The translations under genes were made by a program, and so were the position numbers. The notes beneath the pieces were generated by a model, which made no database searches, was not told the origin of the DNA, and was given only the letters and a program-made list of their open reading frames with translations. A DNA stretch of 64,000 nt from Acidimangrovimonas sediminis (GTDB lineage Bacteria; Pseudomonadota; Alphaproteobacteria; Rhodobacterales; Rhodobacteraceae). The stretch covers positions 104,054 to 168,053 of the forward strand of contig NZ_PHSN01000008.1 in NCBI RefSeq assembly GCF_002871005.1, given 5' to 3'. Positions 7,959 through 16,080 of the stretch are shown piece by piece. Within the stretch, counting starts at the first letter, position 1; every line of letters begins with the position of its first letter.

Positions 7959-8460
7959 CGCGTGACGTGCCCTTTCGGTTTCGCGCGGGTCAGCACCCGC
8001 GCGGCAGTCTGTCAGAGCCTGCGTTCGGCCCCGGTGGGGCCAGGCTGGAGAATGGCCGGAACAGCGCCTGATCGTCGGGCCGCGAACCCGGAATGCGCTT
8101 GTCGCCCGGGATGGGCGACCGGCCCTGACGGAACCCCCGCGCGCATGTGCGCATTGATGGGGTGTCAGTGACGGAGCGCCGGAGTGTCGCGGTGGCGCCC
8201 GTCTGTGCAGTGTGACCCGGGAAAAGCTTCTGTTAAACCCCTGTGGCCGGGAATAACGGTCTTGACACGGGTTTGGGCCGGGAAGTCCGTCCCGATGCCG
8301 AAGGAACCGGCACTTGGCCTGAAAAAGTGACCGGTTGAAACCGTAGGGCGGCTGGAGCCACAATATCGGGCGTCAGCATGGCGCGGGGCCGTGGGGCCGC
8401 CAGGGCAGTCCGCGCGCGTTGCTCCGGCCCCTTCACCCCAGCCGCGTCACCCCAACCCTT
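7959..8460. other. 502-bp noncoding gap upstream of the aminotransferase; imperfect repeats
   Basis: No credible gene in any frame. Two related stretches, GAAAAGCTTCTGTTAAACC (8221-8239) and a longer GAAAAAG...GTTGAAACC (8321-8342), lie exactly 100 bp apart. The second contains the small palindrome CGGTT-GA-AACCG (8332-8343). The far end has TCACCCCAGCC-like repeats next to the thioesterase stop. It probably carries the aminotransferase promoter; I cannot pick out a clear sigma-70 site. Confidence 0.4.
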
Positions 8461-8913
8461 TCACCCCAGCCGCCGCACGGCGCGTCCGGCCCAGTCCGGT
8501 GCCGGGGCATGGACGGCGCGGGCCAGCTTTTCGGCGGTGGTGTCGTCGAACGGTGCGGCGCGCCCCGCGCGGGTGTCATAGTGCAGCAGCATGCATTCGA
8601 AGGTGGCGCTTTCGCCATCGCCCGCGTGCATCACATGGGCGATGTGCAGGCGTTTCGCATCGACGCCCAGCACCATCGTTTCGACCTTCAAAACCGCCGG
8701 CGCGCGCACCTCGCCGGTGTAGCGCAGGTGCGTCTCGAGCGTGTAGAGCGCGAGGCCGGTGGCGTCGAAATAGGCCGGGCCGATGCCGAAATGATCCTGC
8801 AGCTTCCAGGTCGCGTTGCTGAACGGGACAAGGTAATAGGCCTCGTTCAGGTGGCCGTAGGCGTCAAGCCAGCTATCTTGCAGCGGTTCCTCGTGCAGAT
8901 GCAGGATCGTCAT
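8461..8913 (-). CDS. Hotdog-fold acyl-CoA thioesterase (4HBT type), betainyl-CoA thioesterase-like
   Basis: 150 aa. WLDAYGHLNEAYYLVPFSNA (16-35) fits the D-x-x-GH-x-N hotdog motif holding the catalytic aspartate of 4-hydroxybenzoyl-CoA-type thioesterases. The rest matches small single-domain members used in carnitine and betaine metabolism. The gene starts 11 bp after the dsyB-like gene and is surely in the same transcript. DMSP is the sulfonium analogue of glycine betaine, so hydrolysis of a DMSP-CoA-like thioester is a reasonable guess. Clearance of another acyl-CoA is equally possible. Ends at a TGA next to a small tandem repeat. Confidence 0.7.
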   Translation of the reverse strand: MTILHLHEEPLQDSWLDAYGHLNEAYYLVPFSNATWKLQDHFGIGPAYFDATGLALYTLETHLRYTGEVRAPAVLKVETMVLGVDAKRLHIAHVMHAGDGESATFECMLLHYDTRAGRAAPFDDTTAEKLARAVHAPAPDWAGRAVRRLG

Positions 8914-8924
8914 GCGCGCGCCCC

Positions 8925-9971
8925 TCAGCCCGGTTTCGTGAAGACCACCAGCTTGGTCATGGCGGGGATCAGGTTGTCGGCGCCGGACGCCTCGAACCCG
9001 ATCTCTCGGCCCTTCGCGCTCAGCCAGCCGACGGAGAGCGAGCGCGCGTCGGGGGTGAATGCCATGTGCTGGAGTTGCCAGAGCGCGGCCAGCGCAGGGC
9101 CGCGGCGGTCTTCCTCGACCATGAAGTCGTGCACCATCAGCTTGCCGCCCGGGGCCAGCGCCTCGAAGGCCTTGCGCATCAGCCCCTCGACATCGTCGCC
9201 GGGCACGCCGCTCATCAGGTAGGACATCAGGATCGCGTCCTGGTTGCCGGGCCACGCGACCGCCACCGCGTTCCCCGGAATGTAGCGCACCCGGTCGACC
9301 AGCCCCGCCTCGGAGACGAAGCGCCAGCCGATCTCGGCCACGTTCGGGAAGTCGATGATCGTGGCATGCAGATCGGGATATTCGCGGCACAGGCTGATCG
9401 TCATCGCCCCGGTGCCGCCACCCACGTCCAGCAGGCTTTTCGCCTGGCTGAGGTCGACCTTGCGGGCCAGCGAGCGGCCAGGGCCGAGCGATCCGGCGTG
9501 CTGGCTTTCGGAATAGACCGAGGCCTGTTCCTCGTCCGCCATCCAGTGCTTGTACGAAGCGATCGCATCGTCCGAAAGGTCACCCTTCATTACCGCGTTG
9601 AGCTGCAGCAGGAACGGGTACATCTGCTGGTCGATCTGGTAGCGCAGGTAATCGCCGAAATCGTATTTCGACTGGCGCGAGAGGAAGGTCTGCGCGGCCG
9701 GCGAATTCTCGACCCGGCCGTCGTCGGCGAGGGTCAGCAGCCCGATGCTGGCCAGCGCGGTGGTCAGCATGACGATGCGGTTGAGCGGGATCCCCGTCGC
9801 CTCGGCCAGCGCCGCGGTCGTTCTGGGCCCATCCGCAAGCGCGGTGAAAAGGTCGATATGCAGCCCCGCGAAAAGCGCCTTGGAGGCCATGAAGCTGAAG
9901 GCGATCGACGACAGGTCCTCTGCGGTTTCGATCGGTTCTTCCCGGCTCGGCGCCATCTTGCGGGCCAGCAT
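8925..9971 (-). CDS. dsyB: DsyB-like SAM-dependent S-methyltransferase (DMSP synthesis, transamination route)
   Basis: 348 aa with the two-domain layout of class I small-molecule methyltransferases: an N-terminal dimerisation winged helix (~20-95) and a Rossmann domain with SAM motif LLDVGGGTGA (180-189), then IIDFPN (205-210). It lacks the HDWxD catalytic signature of plant-type O-methyltransferases. MASKALFAGLHID, SQHAGSLGPGR (156-166), PGGKLMVHDFMV (274-284) and ALWQLQHMAFTPDA (296-309) resemble DsyB as I remember it. DsyB methylates 4-methylthio-2-hydroxybutyrate in the transamination route. The ATG at 9971 has GAGAGG about 7 nt upstream. It is divergent from a sensor kinase. The closest alternative is an uncharacterised acetylserotonin-methyltransferase-like enzyme. 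Confidence 0.72.
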   Translation of the reverse strand: MLARKMAPSREEPIETAEDLSSIAFSFMASKALFAGLHIDLFTALADGPRTTAALAEATGIPLNRIVMLTTALASIGLLTLADDGRVENSPAAQTFLSRQSKYDFGDYLRYQIDQQMYPFLLQLNAVMKGDLSDDAIASYKHWMADEEQASVYSESQHAGSLGPGRSLARKVDLSQAKSLLDVGGGTGAMTISLCREYPDLHATIIDFPNVAEIGWRFVSEAGLVDRVRYIPGNAVAVAWPGNQDAILMSYLMSGVPGDDVEGLMRKAFEALAPGGKLMVHDFMVEEDRRGPALAALWQLQHMAFTPDARSLSVGWLSAKGREIGFEASGADNLIPAMTKLVVFTKPG

Positions 9972-10329
9972 GCGTGTACCTCTCAGATTATTTCGGGTCG
10001 GCCGGAAGCATACAGGCCTGAGACCCCGGTGCAACCGGAGGGGGCGACGACGTGGCCGTCCGGACCTCAATTCCAGTGGGCGAGGCGGATCCCGCGCCGG
10101 TGGCGACCGGTTCGCGGGGACGTCGGTGTCGTCCCAAGGTTGCGTGATTGCAGGAGTTTTCGGCGGGCCTTGTCGCGGCTTGTCCAATTTTGCCCCAAAT
10201 GGACCGCATTTTCCCCATTGTTCCCGGGAATCCTGCAATCATTCCTGGGTCCTCCTCAAACTCGACCCTGGCAGGAAACATTCCTGCGGCGCGTTGGTGC
10301 CGCGGGCAGGCAGTAGGGTCCAGTAACGT
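9972..10329. promoter_or_regulatory. Divergent promoter region of dsyB and the PAS kinase, with two dyads
   Basis: 358 bp without a gene. An 11-bp perfect inverted repeat has arms TGATTGCAGGA (10145-10155) and TCCTGCAATCA (10231-10241). A tighter dyad GCAGGAA-ACA-TTCCTGC (10271-10287) follows, 43 bp before the kinase start. Both share a TTCCTGC/TCCTGC half-site, and TTCCTGG occurs again at 10243-10249. This suggests a binding site for one regulator serving both directions. Confidence 0.5.
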
Positions 10330-12963
10330 ATGTACATTCAACAGGTGAGCGGTCCGGGCGATGACGCTTCGGTCGATCTTGGGCTGCTTATGGCGGCGAT
10401 CGACACTGCGCAGGCCGTGATCTGGTTCGAAGTGGACGGAACGATCCGCGACGCCAACAGCAACTTCCTGCGCTCCACCGGCTACAAGATCGACGAGATC
10501 CGCGGACGTCACCACCGGCTTTTCGTCTCCGAGGAACACGCCCGCTCCGAAGATTACCGCGCGTTCTGGAAGGCGCTGTCCGAGGGGCGGCCTCAGCGCG
10601 GCACCTTCCTGCGCCGCGGCAAGGACGGCCGCCCGGTCTGGCTCGAGGCGAGCTACATCCCGCTTCCCGGTCCCGACGGCCGCCCGGCGCGGATCGCCAA
10701 GTTCGCCTTCGACATCACCGCGCAGCGCATCGCCGCCGCCGACCAGGCCGGCCAGATCGCGGCGATCTCGGAATCCCACGCCATCGTCGAGTTCGACCTC
10801 GACGGCACGATCCGCGACGCCAACGAGAACTTCCTGCGCGCGACCGGCTACACCCGGAAGGAAATCATCGGCGAACATCACAGCATCTTCCTCAAGCCCG
10901 GCGAGGCCGGGAGCGACTTCTACGCCCGCTTCTGGGAGCGCCTGCGCGAAGGACGCTCCGAGACCGGCGAATTCCATCGCTTCGGCAAGAACCGCCGCGA
11001 CGTCTGGTTCCAGGCCAGCTACAGCCCCGTGCTGGACGAGGCGGGTCGCCCCGTGAAGATCATCAAGTACGCCAGCGATGTGACCGAGGCCAAGCTGCGC
11101 GCGGTCGATCACAATGGCCAGCTCAGCGCATTGTCCAAGGCGCAGGCGGTGATCGAGTTCGCGCTGGACGGCACCGTGCTGACCGCCAACGAGAACTTTC
11201 TCGCGGCCTTCGGCTATGAGCTTGGCGAGATTCAGGGCCAGCATCACCGCATGTTCGTCCCGCCGGGGGAGGCGGGGAGCGCCGCCTATGCCGAGTTCTG
11301 GCGCAAGCTGGCGGAAGGGCGGTTCCAGGCGGCCGAATACCGCCGGATCGGCAAGGGCGGGCGCGACGTCTGGATACAGGCCAGCTACAACCCGATCCTC
11401 GATTCCACCGGCAAGCCGTTCAAGGTGGTCAAGTTCGCCACCGACATCACCGACCGCAAGCGCGCGCTCGCCGCTTTGTCGGACCAGGAGCTGATCGAGC
11501 TGCGCTCGACCCAGGACGCGCTCGAGGCGACTGAGGCGCTGTTTCGCGCCACCATCGACCATGCCCCGGTGGGCATGGCGCTGATGGACGAGGATTGCCA
11601 CCTGCTGCACGTCAATGACGCCTTGTGCCAATTCACCGGCTATGTCGCCGAGGATCTGCTGGAGATGCGGCTGGCCGAGCTGATCCCGCCGAACCGCAGG
11701 GTCATCTCGGATGAAGACCGTGCGCGGATGCGCTCGGGTGAGCTGAGGGTGCTGCAGCTCGAGCGGCGGATGATCCGCAGGAACGGGACCGAGGCCTGGG
11801 CGCTCCTGCATATCTCGCAGCAGAGCTCGTCGCGCAGCGAGGCGGTGGAATTCATCGTCCAGGTTCAGGACATCACCGAGCGGCGACAGGTCGAGCAGAT
11901 GAAGTCGAACTTCGTCGCCACCGTCAGCCATGAGCTGCGCACACCGCTGACCTCGATCAAGGGCGGGCTGTCGCTGGCCCTGGGCATGATGTCCGACAAG
12001 CTCGACCAGCGGGCGGAGCGCCTGCTGTCGATCGCGCTGAAGAACTGCGACCAGCTGACCAAGCTGGTCAACGACATCCTCGACATGGAAAAGATCTCGT
12101 CCGGGCAGGCGCGCTTCAGCGCGACCGACGTGCCGCTGGCCGACCTGCTGGAGCAGGCGGCGGCGATCAACCAGGCATATGGCCAGGAACACGGCGTGCA
12201 TTTCGAACTCACCCCGCCGGTCACCGCGGCCTGGGTGCGTGTCGATGTCGACCGGTTCCAGCAGGTGATGTCGAACCTGATGTCGAACGCCGCCAAGTTC
12301 TCACCCCCCGGCAGCGTGGTGCGGGTGGAAAGCGAGGCGAAGAACGGCAAGGTCTGGCTGCGGGTGATCGACAGCGGGCCGGGCATCCCCGAGGAATTCG
12401 GCGAACAGATCTTCACCCCCTTCAGCCAGGCGGACAACTCGGCCACCCGCAAGAAGGGCGGCACCGGTCTGGGGCTGAACATCACCCGCCAGATCGTCGA
12501 GCGCATGGATGGCGAGATCGGCTATCACAACCGCCCCGGTGGCGGCTGCGAGTTCTGGGTGACCTTTCCCCAGGCAGCCCCCGCGCAGGCCTCGGCGCCG
12601 GCCCTGCCGCGCATCGGCAGGCCGGGCCTGTTGCCGGTGATCCTGCACCTCGAGCACGACCGCGATTTCGCCGAGATCTTCCGGTCCGCCTTCGAGGGCC
12701 GGGCCGAGGTGCGCCATGTGGCGACCATGGCCGAGGCGGTTGCGGATCTGCATCGCACCCGCTTCGACCTGATCGTCGCCGATTGGGAGGGGGTAAACGG
12801 CAAGACGCGCCGGCTGCTCGACATCGTCAGCGATCTGCAGCCGCATGCGCCGGTCTTCGGCATGAGCGCCCGCGAGATCCCCGCCGATCCGCGCGTCGTG
12901 CGCAACCTGGTCAAGAGCCGGATCGGCCTCGACGCGATCGTGCAGGCGCTGGTCGGCGACTGA
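10330..12963 (+). CDS. Soluble multi-PAS hybrid sensor histidine kinase
   Basis: 877 aa, no membrane segment. Three near-identical PAS domains (~20-135, 145-257, 265-380), each with a DGTIxDANxNFLxxxGY-like core, are followed by a divergent fourth PAS (~395-520). HisKA follows with VSHELRTPL (phospho-acceptor H534), then HATPase_c (~635-745; NLMSNAAKFS, GTGLGLN). Residues ~769-875 form a receiver-like domain (LHLEHD; probable acceptor D818 in IVADWEG). The tandem PAS type resembles those of BdlA-like chemoreceptors that sense redox state or haem ligands. No separate response regulator is encoded nearby. It is divergent from dsyB and could influence it, which is inference. A hairpin follows the stop. 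Confidence 0.88.
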   Translation: MYIQQVSGPGDDASVDLGLLMAAIDTAQAVIWFEVDGTIRDANSNFLRSTGYKIDEIRGRHHRLFVSEEHARSEDYRAFWKALSEGRPQRGTFLRRGKDGRPVWLEASYIPLPGPDGRPARIAKFAFDITAQRIAAADQAGQIAAISESHAIVEFDLDGTIRDANENFLRATGYTRKEIIGEHHSIFLKPGEAGSDFYARFWERLREGRSETGEFHRFGKNRRDVWFQASYSPVLDEAGRPVKIIKYASDVTEAKLRAVDHNGQLSALSKAQAVIEFALDGTVLTANENFLAAFGYELGEIQGQHHRMFVPPGEAGSAAYAEFWRKLAEGRFQAAEYRRIGKGGRDVWIQASYNPILDSTGKPFKVVKFATDITDRKRALAALSDQELIELRSTQDALEATEALFRATIDHAPVGMALMDEDCHLLHVNDALCQFTGYVAEDLLEMRLAELIPPNRRVISDEDRARMRSGELRVLQLERRMIRRNGTEAWALLHISQQSSSRSEAVEFIVQVQDITERRQVEQMKSNFVATVSHELRTPLTSIKGGLSLALGMMSDKLDQRAERLLSIALKNCDQLTKLVNDILDMEKISSGQARFSATDVPLADLLEQAAAINQAYGQEHGVHFELTPPVTAAWVRVDVDRFQQVMSNLMSNAAKFSPPGSVVRVESEAKNGKVWLRVIDSGPGIPEEFGEQIFTPFSQADNSATRKKGGTGLGLNITRQIVERMDGEIGYHNRPGGGCEFWVTFPQAAPAQASAPALPRIGRPGLLPVILHLEHDRDFAEIFRSAFEGRAEVRHVATMAEAVADLHRTRFDLIVADWEGVNGKTRRLLDIVSDLQPHAPVFGMSAREIPADPRVVRNLVKSRIGLDAIVQALVGD

Positions 12964-12972
12964 CCCCTCTCC

Positions 12973-12998
12973 CCCCGCTGCAACGGCATGCAGCGGGG
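12973..12998 (+). terminator. Hairpin downstream of the PAS kinase
   Basis: CCCCGCTGCA (12973-12982) and TGCAGCGGGG (12989-12998) form a perfect 10-bp stem with a 6-nt loop 9 bp after the kinase stop. There is no T tract. The rest of the gap up to 13337 holds no gene. Confidence 0.5.
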
Positions 12999-13255
12999 CG
13001 GGGCCTATCCCCGAACGCCAGGTTGGCGCGTCGCCCCGGCGGCGCGCTTGTGCCTGTTCTCCATCCGGGCCGACAGGCGGTGACGCGCAGTCTTCCCGCC
13101 TGGCGCGGATAACGCGCATCCCGGCGGAGCGGGAGGCCGGTCCTGGCGCGACGGCGCCGTGCCCCGCGCATGGCAAGACGGCGCGACCCTGAGCAAGCCG
13201 TGCCCGGGAAATGGCGGGCGCGAGAGCACCTTGCGGGGCCTGTTGACATATCCGA

Positions 13256-13268
13256 CTGATTAAGTCAG
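13256..13268. promoter_or_regulatory. Small dyad upstream of the first siderophore receptor operon
   Basis: CTGA-TTAAG-TCAG lies 70 bp before the first gene, next to a TTGACA hexamer (13243-13248). It shares the ACTGAYTAA...TCAG pattern with the site upstream of the second receptor, but its spacer is 5 instead of 9, so it is not a canonical TGA-N9-TCA iron-responsive operator. Confidence 0.35.
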
Positions 13269-13337
13269 GAAATGCAAAGCCCAGCCCGATTGCCCGGCTC
13301 TCCCTTTGTCCTCTCCCCTCGCGAAGGAAGCCGATCC

Positions 13338-13865
13338 ATGTCGCCGATGTCCCGATTCTTCCACGCTGCGCGCTCTTCCGACACGCCCGAGGCGACGCCT
13401 CCCGCCCACATGGGGCCGCCGCCCGCGCAGGCGCGGATGGTCATGCTCGATATCGTGCGTCTCATGCTGCAAAGCTACGATTGCCCGGCGCGCGACGGCT
13501 GGATGCGCGGCCTCGCGCTGGCCGAGGCTGCCTGGGGGCCGGCCCGGGGTGCACGCGTTTTCGCCGAACTGGCCCGCTGCCTCGACGCGATGCGCCGGGC
13601 GCGGCGCTCTCCCTATCTCTACGCCAATCCCGACTGCGCCCATTGCGGCCGGAGCCCGACACCGCACGAAGAGCTGCTGCTCCAGTGTCTCGGCCATGCG
13701 CTCCACGGGCGTGAGGCCGAGATGGCGGGCGCGGCGATGCTGCTGTGCGAGGCCAATCCCTGCGCGCCCCTGCTGGTCGCGCTGCAACGCGTCGCGGCTG
13801 TGGCGACCGAGACGGCGCCGGAGGCCGAGACCGCCGCGCCGCAGACGTTCCTTTTCCGGAGTTGA
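13338..13865 (+). CDS. Uncharacterised 175-aa protein co-transcribed with a TonB-dependent receptor
   Basis: 175 aa, not recognised. ATG at 13338 follows GAAGGAAG at good spacing. The helical body contains a CAHCG pair (residue ~100) and further cysteines (CLGHALHG, CEANPC), leaving six cysteines in a small soluble protein with no signal peptide. That suggests metal or [Fe-S] binding, or a redox-sensitive fold. Its stop is 1 bp before the receptor gene, so translation is coupled. Location argues for a role in iron handling or regulation of uptake. A small helical regulator or metallochaperone are both possible. The reading frame shows normal codon use for the region. Confidence 0.6.
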   Translation: MSPMSRFFHAARSSDTPEATPPAHMGPPPAQARMVMLDIVRLMLQSYDCPARDGWMRGLALAEAAWGPARGARVFAELARCLDAMRRARRSPYLYANPDCAHCGRSPTPHEELLLQCLGHALHGREAEMAGAAMLLCEANPCAPLLVALQRVAAVATETAPEAETAAPQTFLFRS

Positions 13866-13866
13866 C

Positions 13867-16065
13867 ATGTTCCTTCCCTTCCTCTCCCGCCGCGCCCGGC
13901 TTCTGGGCCGCACGGCGCTGACCTGCCTTGCGCTCGGCGTGCCTGTCGCCGGCCTTGCCCAAACCGCCGAGACCGCCGCCAAGACCACGGACGCCGACAC
14001 CGGCACGACCGCGCTGGCGCCGATCACCGTCAAGGGCGCGGGCGACGGCACGGGCCCGGTCACCAGCGCCGACCCGGTCACCGCGACCGGCTCTGCCAAC
14101 CCGATGCCGGTGACCGAGATCCCGCAATCGGTGAGCGTCGTTTCCGATGCCACGCTCAAGGCCAGCAATGCCGACAAGCTTGACGGGGCGCTGGGCTATG
14201 TCGCGGGGGTGGTCGGCCAGCCCTACGGCTACGACAGCGATACCAACTGGATCTTCGTGCGCGGGTTCCAGGCCACGGCGACGGGCAGCTTCCAGGACGG
14301 CCTGCCGAATTATTCCTACGCCTTCGGGGGCTTCTACATCGACCCGGTGCTGGTCGAGCGGATCGAGGTGCTCAAGGGCGCGGCTTCGGTGCTGTACGGG
14401 GGCGCGAACCCGGGCGGCATCGTGAACTACGTGACCAAGGCCCCTGACGGGAGCGACCGGGGATCGGCGACCTTCGGGCTCGACAGCGAAGGGCGGGTCT
14501 GGGCCACACTGGACAAGACCGGCCACCTTGACGACACCACCGATTACCGCCTGATCGCCAAGTCCGAGCGGGTCGACGGCCACGGCATGTTCGATGCGGG
14601 CTTTCACGGCGTGCTTTCGGGCAGCCTGCGCAAGCGGCTCGACAGCGGGGCGGAGCTGAGCTTCGGCATAGATTACACCCGGGTGGACGAAAGCCACGCG
14701 GGCAGCGCGTGGCTGCCCTATTACGGCACGGTCGCGGCGACGGACTTCGGATCCATCCCGCGCGATTTCAACACCGGTGAGCCGGGGCACGACAGCTACA
14801 GCCGCAACCAGCTTATGCTGCGCTTCGGCTGGAAACAGCAGATCGGTGCCTGGCAGGTCGAGAACAAGGCGCGGCTGGCCCGGTCCGACGTCAGCGAGGA
14901 TTCGGTCTATGCCTACGGCTACGCGGGATATGCGCTGACCCCGACCGATGCCGCCGGAACGCTGTCGCGGCTGGTGTTCGACCAGCATAGCAAGACCACC
15001 GAATTCGCCGACGACCTGCACGCGACGCGGACCGTGCAATGGGCCGGTGCCGAGCACAGCCTGACCTTCGGCGCGGCCTACAAGTACTTCCGCCTCGACC
15101 AGGTCCAGGCGAGTGCGACCGGCACCGCGCTGACGGTCGTCGACCCGCAATACGGCGCCGCCCAGCCCGCCGCGGTGCCCTATATCGACCAGCCGCTGAC
15201 GCAGAACCAGCTGGGGGTCTACGCGCAGGACCAGATTCGCTGGGGCGCGGGCTGGATTGCCACGCTGAACGCGCGCTACGACTGGATCCGGACCGAGGCG
15301 GGCACGAATGCCGCGACCGGTGCGGCGGGGAGTACGCGCACCGACACCAAGGCCTCGTACCGCCTGGGCCTTGCGCGCAACCTGCCCGGCGGCTGGACGC
15401 CCTATGTCTCGGCCTCGTCCTGCTTCAACCCGCAGATCGTCAACGATTCCAACGGCGCGAAAACCTCGCCCGAGACGGGGCGGCAGGTCGAGGCCGGGGT
15501 GAAATGGGCGCCGAACCGCGACTTCCTGCTGACCGCGGCGGTGTTCGACATCCGGCGCAAGGGGGTCTCGCAATCGGCCTATGATAGCGGCACCGGCGGC
15601 TATGTCTACAGCCAGATCGGCGAGGTCCGCTCTCGCGGGGCCGAGATCGAGGCGCAGGGCCGGATCGCCGAGGGGCTGAAGATGACGCTGGCGCTGACCA
15701 AGATGAACATCGAGGTGCAGGACGACATCGACCCCACGCTCATCGGCAAGACGCCCTATTCCATGCCCGAGGAGATGGCTGCGCTGAAGCTGGACTGGAC
15801 ACCGGGCGCCCTGCCGGACTGGACCTTCTCGGGCGGCGTGCGCTGGACGGGCGGCAGCTGGGCCGACAACGCGGATACCCTGCGGGTGCCGCCGCGCGCG
15901 GTCTACGACATCGGCGTCAGCCACGCCTTCGGCGACGGCTGGAGCGCGAACCTCGCGATCCGCAACGTGACCGACAAGACCTACGTGGCCTCGTGCCAGA
16001 CCGCCTACTGGTGCTATTATGGAGAGCGCCGCAACGCGAGCCTCTCGATTACCAAGACCTTCTGA
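13867..16065 (+). CDS. TonB-dependent ferric-siderophore receptor (first)
   Basis: 732 aa. A signal peptide (1-31, cleavage after GLAQ region) is followed by a TonB-box-like APITVKG (51-57). The plug domain includes IPQSVSVVSD, VRGFQ and IEVLKGAASVLYGGANPGGIVNYVTKAP-type motifs, then a 22-strand barrel ending in the aromatic C-terminal F (LSITKTF). PQSVSVV and the length place it with FhuA/FpvA-like siderophore receptors. The ligand cannot be told from sequence. It imports its ligand across the outer membrane using the TonB-ExbBD system encoded about 10 kb downstream. An ABC exporter gene follows after 15 bp. Confidence 0.92.
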   Translation: MFLPFLSRRARLLGRTALTCLALGVPVAGLAQTAETAAKTTDADTGTTALAPITVKGAGDGTGPVTSADPVTATGSANPMPVTEIPQSVSVVSDATLKASNADKLDGALGYVAGVVGQPYGYDSDTNWIFVRGFQATATGSFQDGLPNYSYAFGGFYIDPVLVERIEVLKGAASVLYGGANPGGIVNYVTKAPDGSDRGSATFGLDSEGRVWATLDKTGHLDDTTDYRLIAKSERVDGHGMFDAGFHGVLSGSLRKRLDSGAELSFGIDYTRVDESHAGSAWLPYYGTVAATDFGSIPRDFNTGEPGHDSYSRNQLMLRFGWKQQIGAWQVENKARLARSDVSEDSVYAYGYAGYALTPTDAAGTLSRLVFDQHSKTTEFADDLHATRTVQWAGAEHSLTFGAAYKYFRLDQVQASATGTALTVVDPQYGAAQPAAVPYIDQPLTQNQLGVYAQDQIRWGAGWIATLNARYDWIRTEAGTNAATGAAGSTRTDTKASYRLGLARNLPGGWTPYVSASSCFNPQIVNDSNGAKTSPETGRQVEAGVKWAPNRDFLLTAAVFDIRRKGVSQSAYDSGTGGYVYSQIGEVRSRGAEIEAQGRIAEGLKMTLALTKMNIEVQDDIDPTLIGKTPYSMPEEMAALKLDWTPGALPDWTFSGGVRWTGGSWADNADTLRVPPRAVYDIGVSHAFGDGWSANLAIRNVTDKTYVASCQTAYWCYYGERRNASLSITKTF

Positions 16066-16080
16066 TTCCGGATTTCCCGA

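Noticed and set aside
8925..9971. Assignment as a plant-type O-methyltransferase (caffeate or acetylserotonin)
   Set aside because: The HDWxD catalytic signature is missing, and the conserved blocks and genomic context fit DsyB better. Kept as a residual alternative in the feature.
3859..10000. The minus-strand block read as siderophore or metallophore biosynthesis because iron-uptake genes follow
   Set aside because: The methyltransferase matches methionine S-methyltransferase motifs, and no NRPS, NIS synthetase, nicotianamine-synthase or opine-dehydrogenase gene is present.
13244..13258. TGA-N9 element at 13244 as an iron-responsive operator for the first receptor operon
   Set aside because: The nine-base spacer is followed by CTG, not TCA; only the 13256-13268 dyad is symmetrical.
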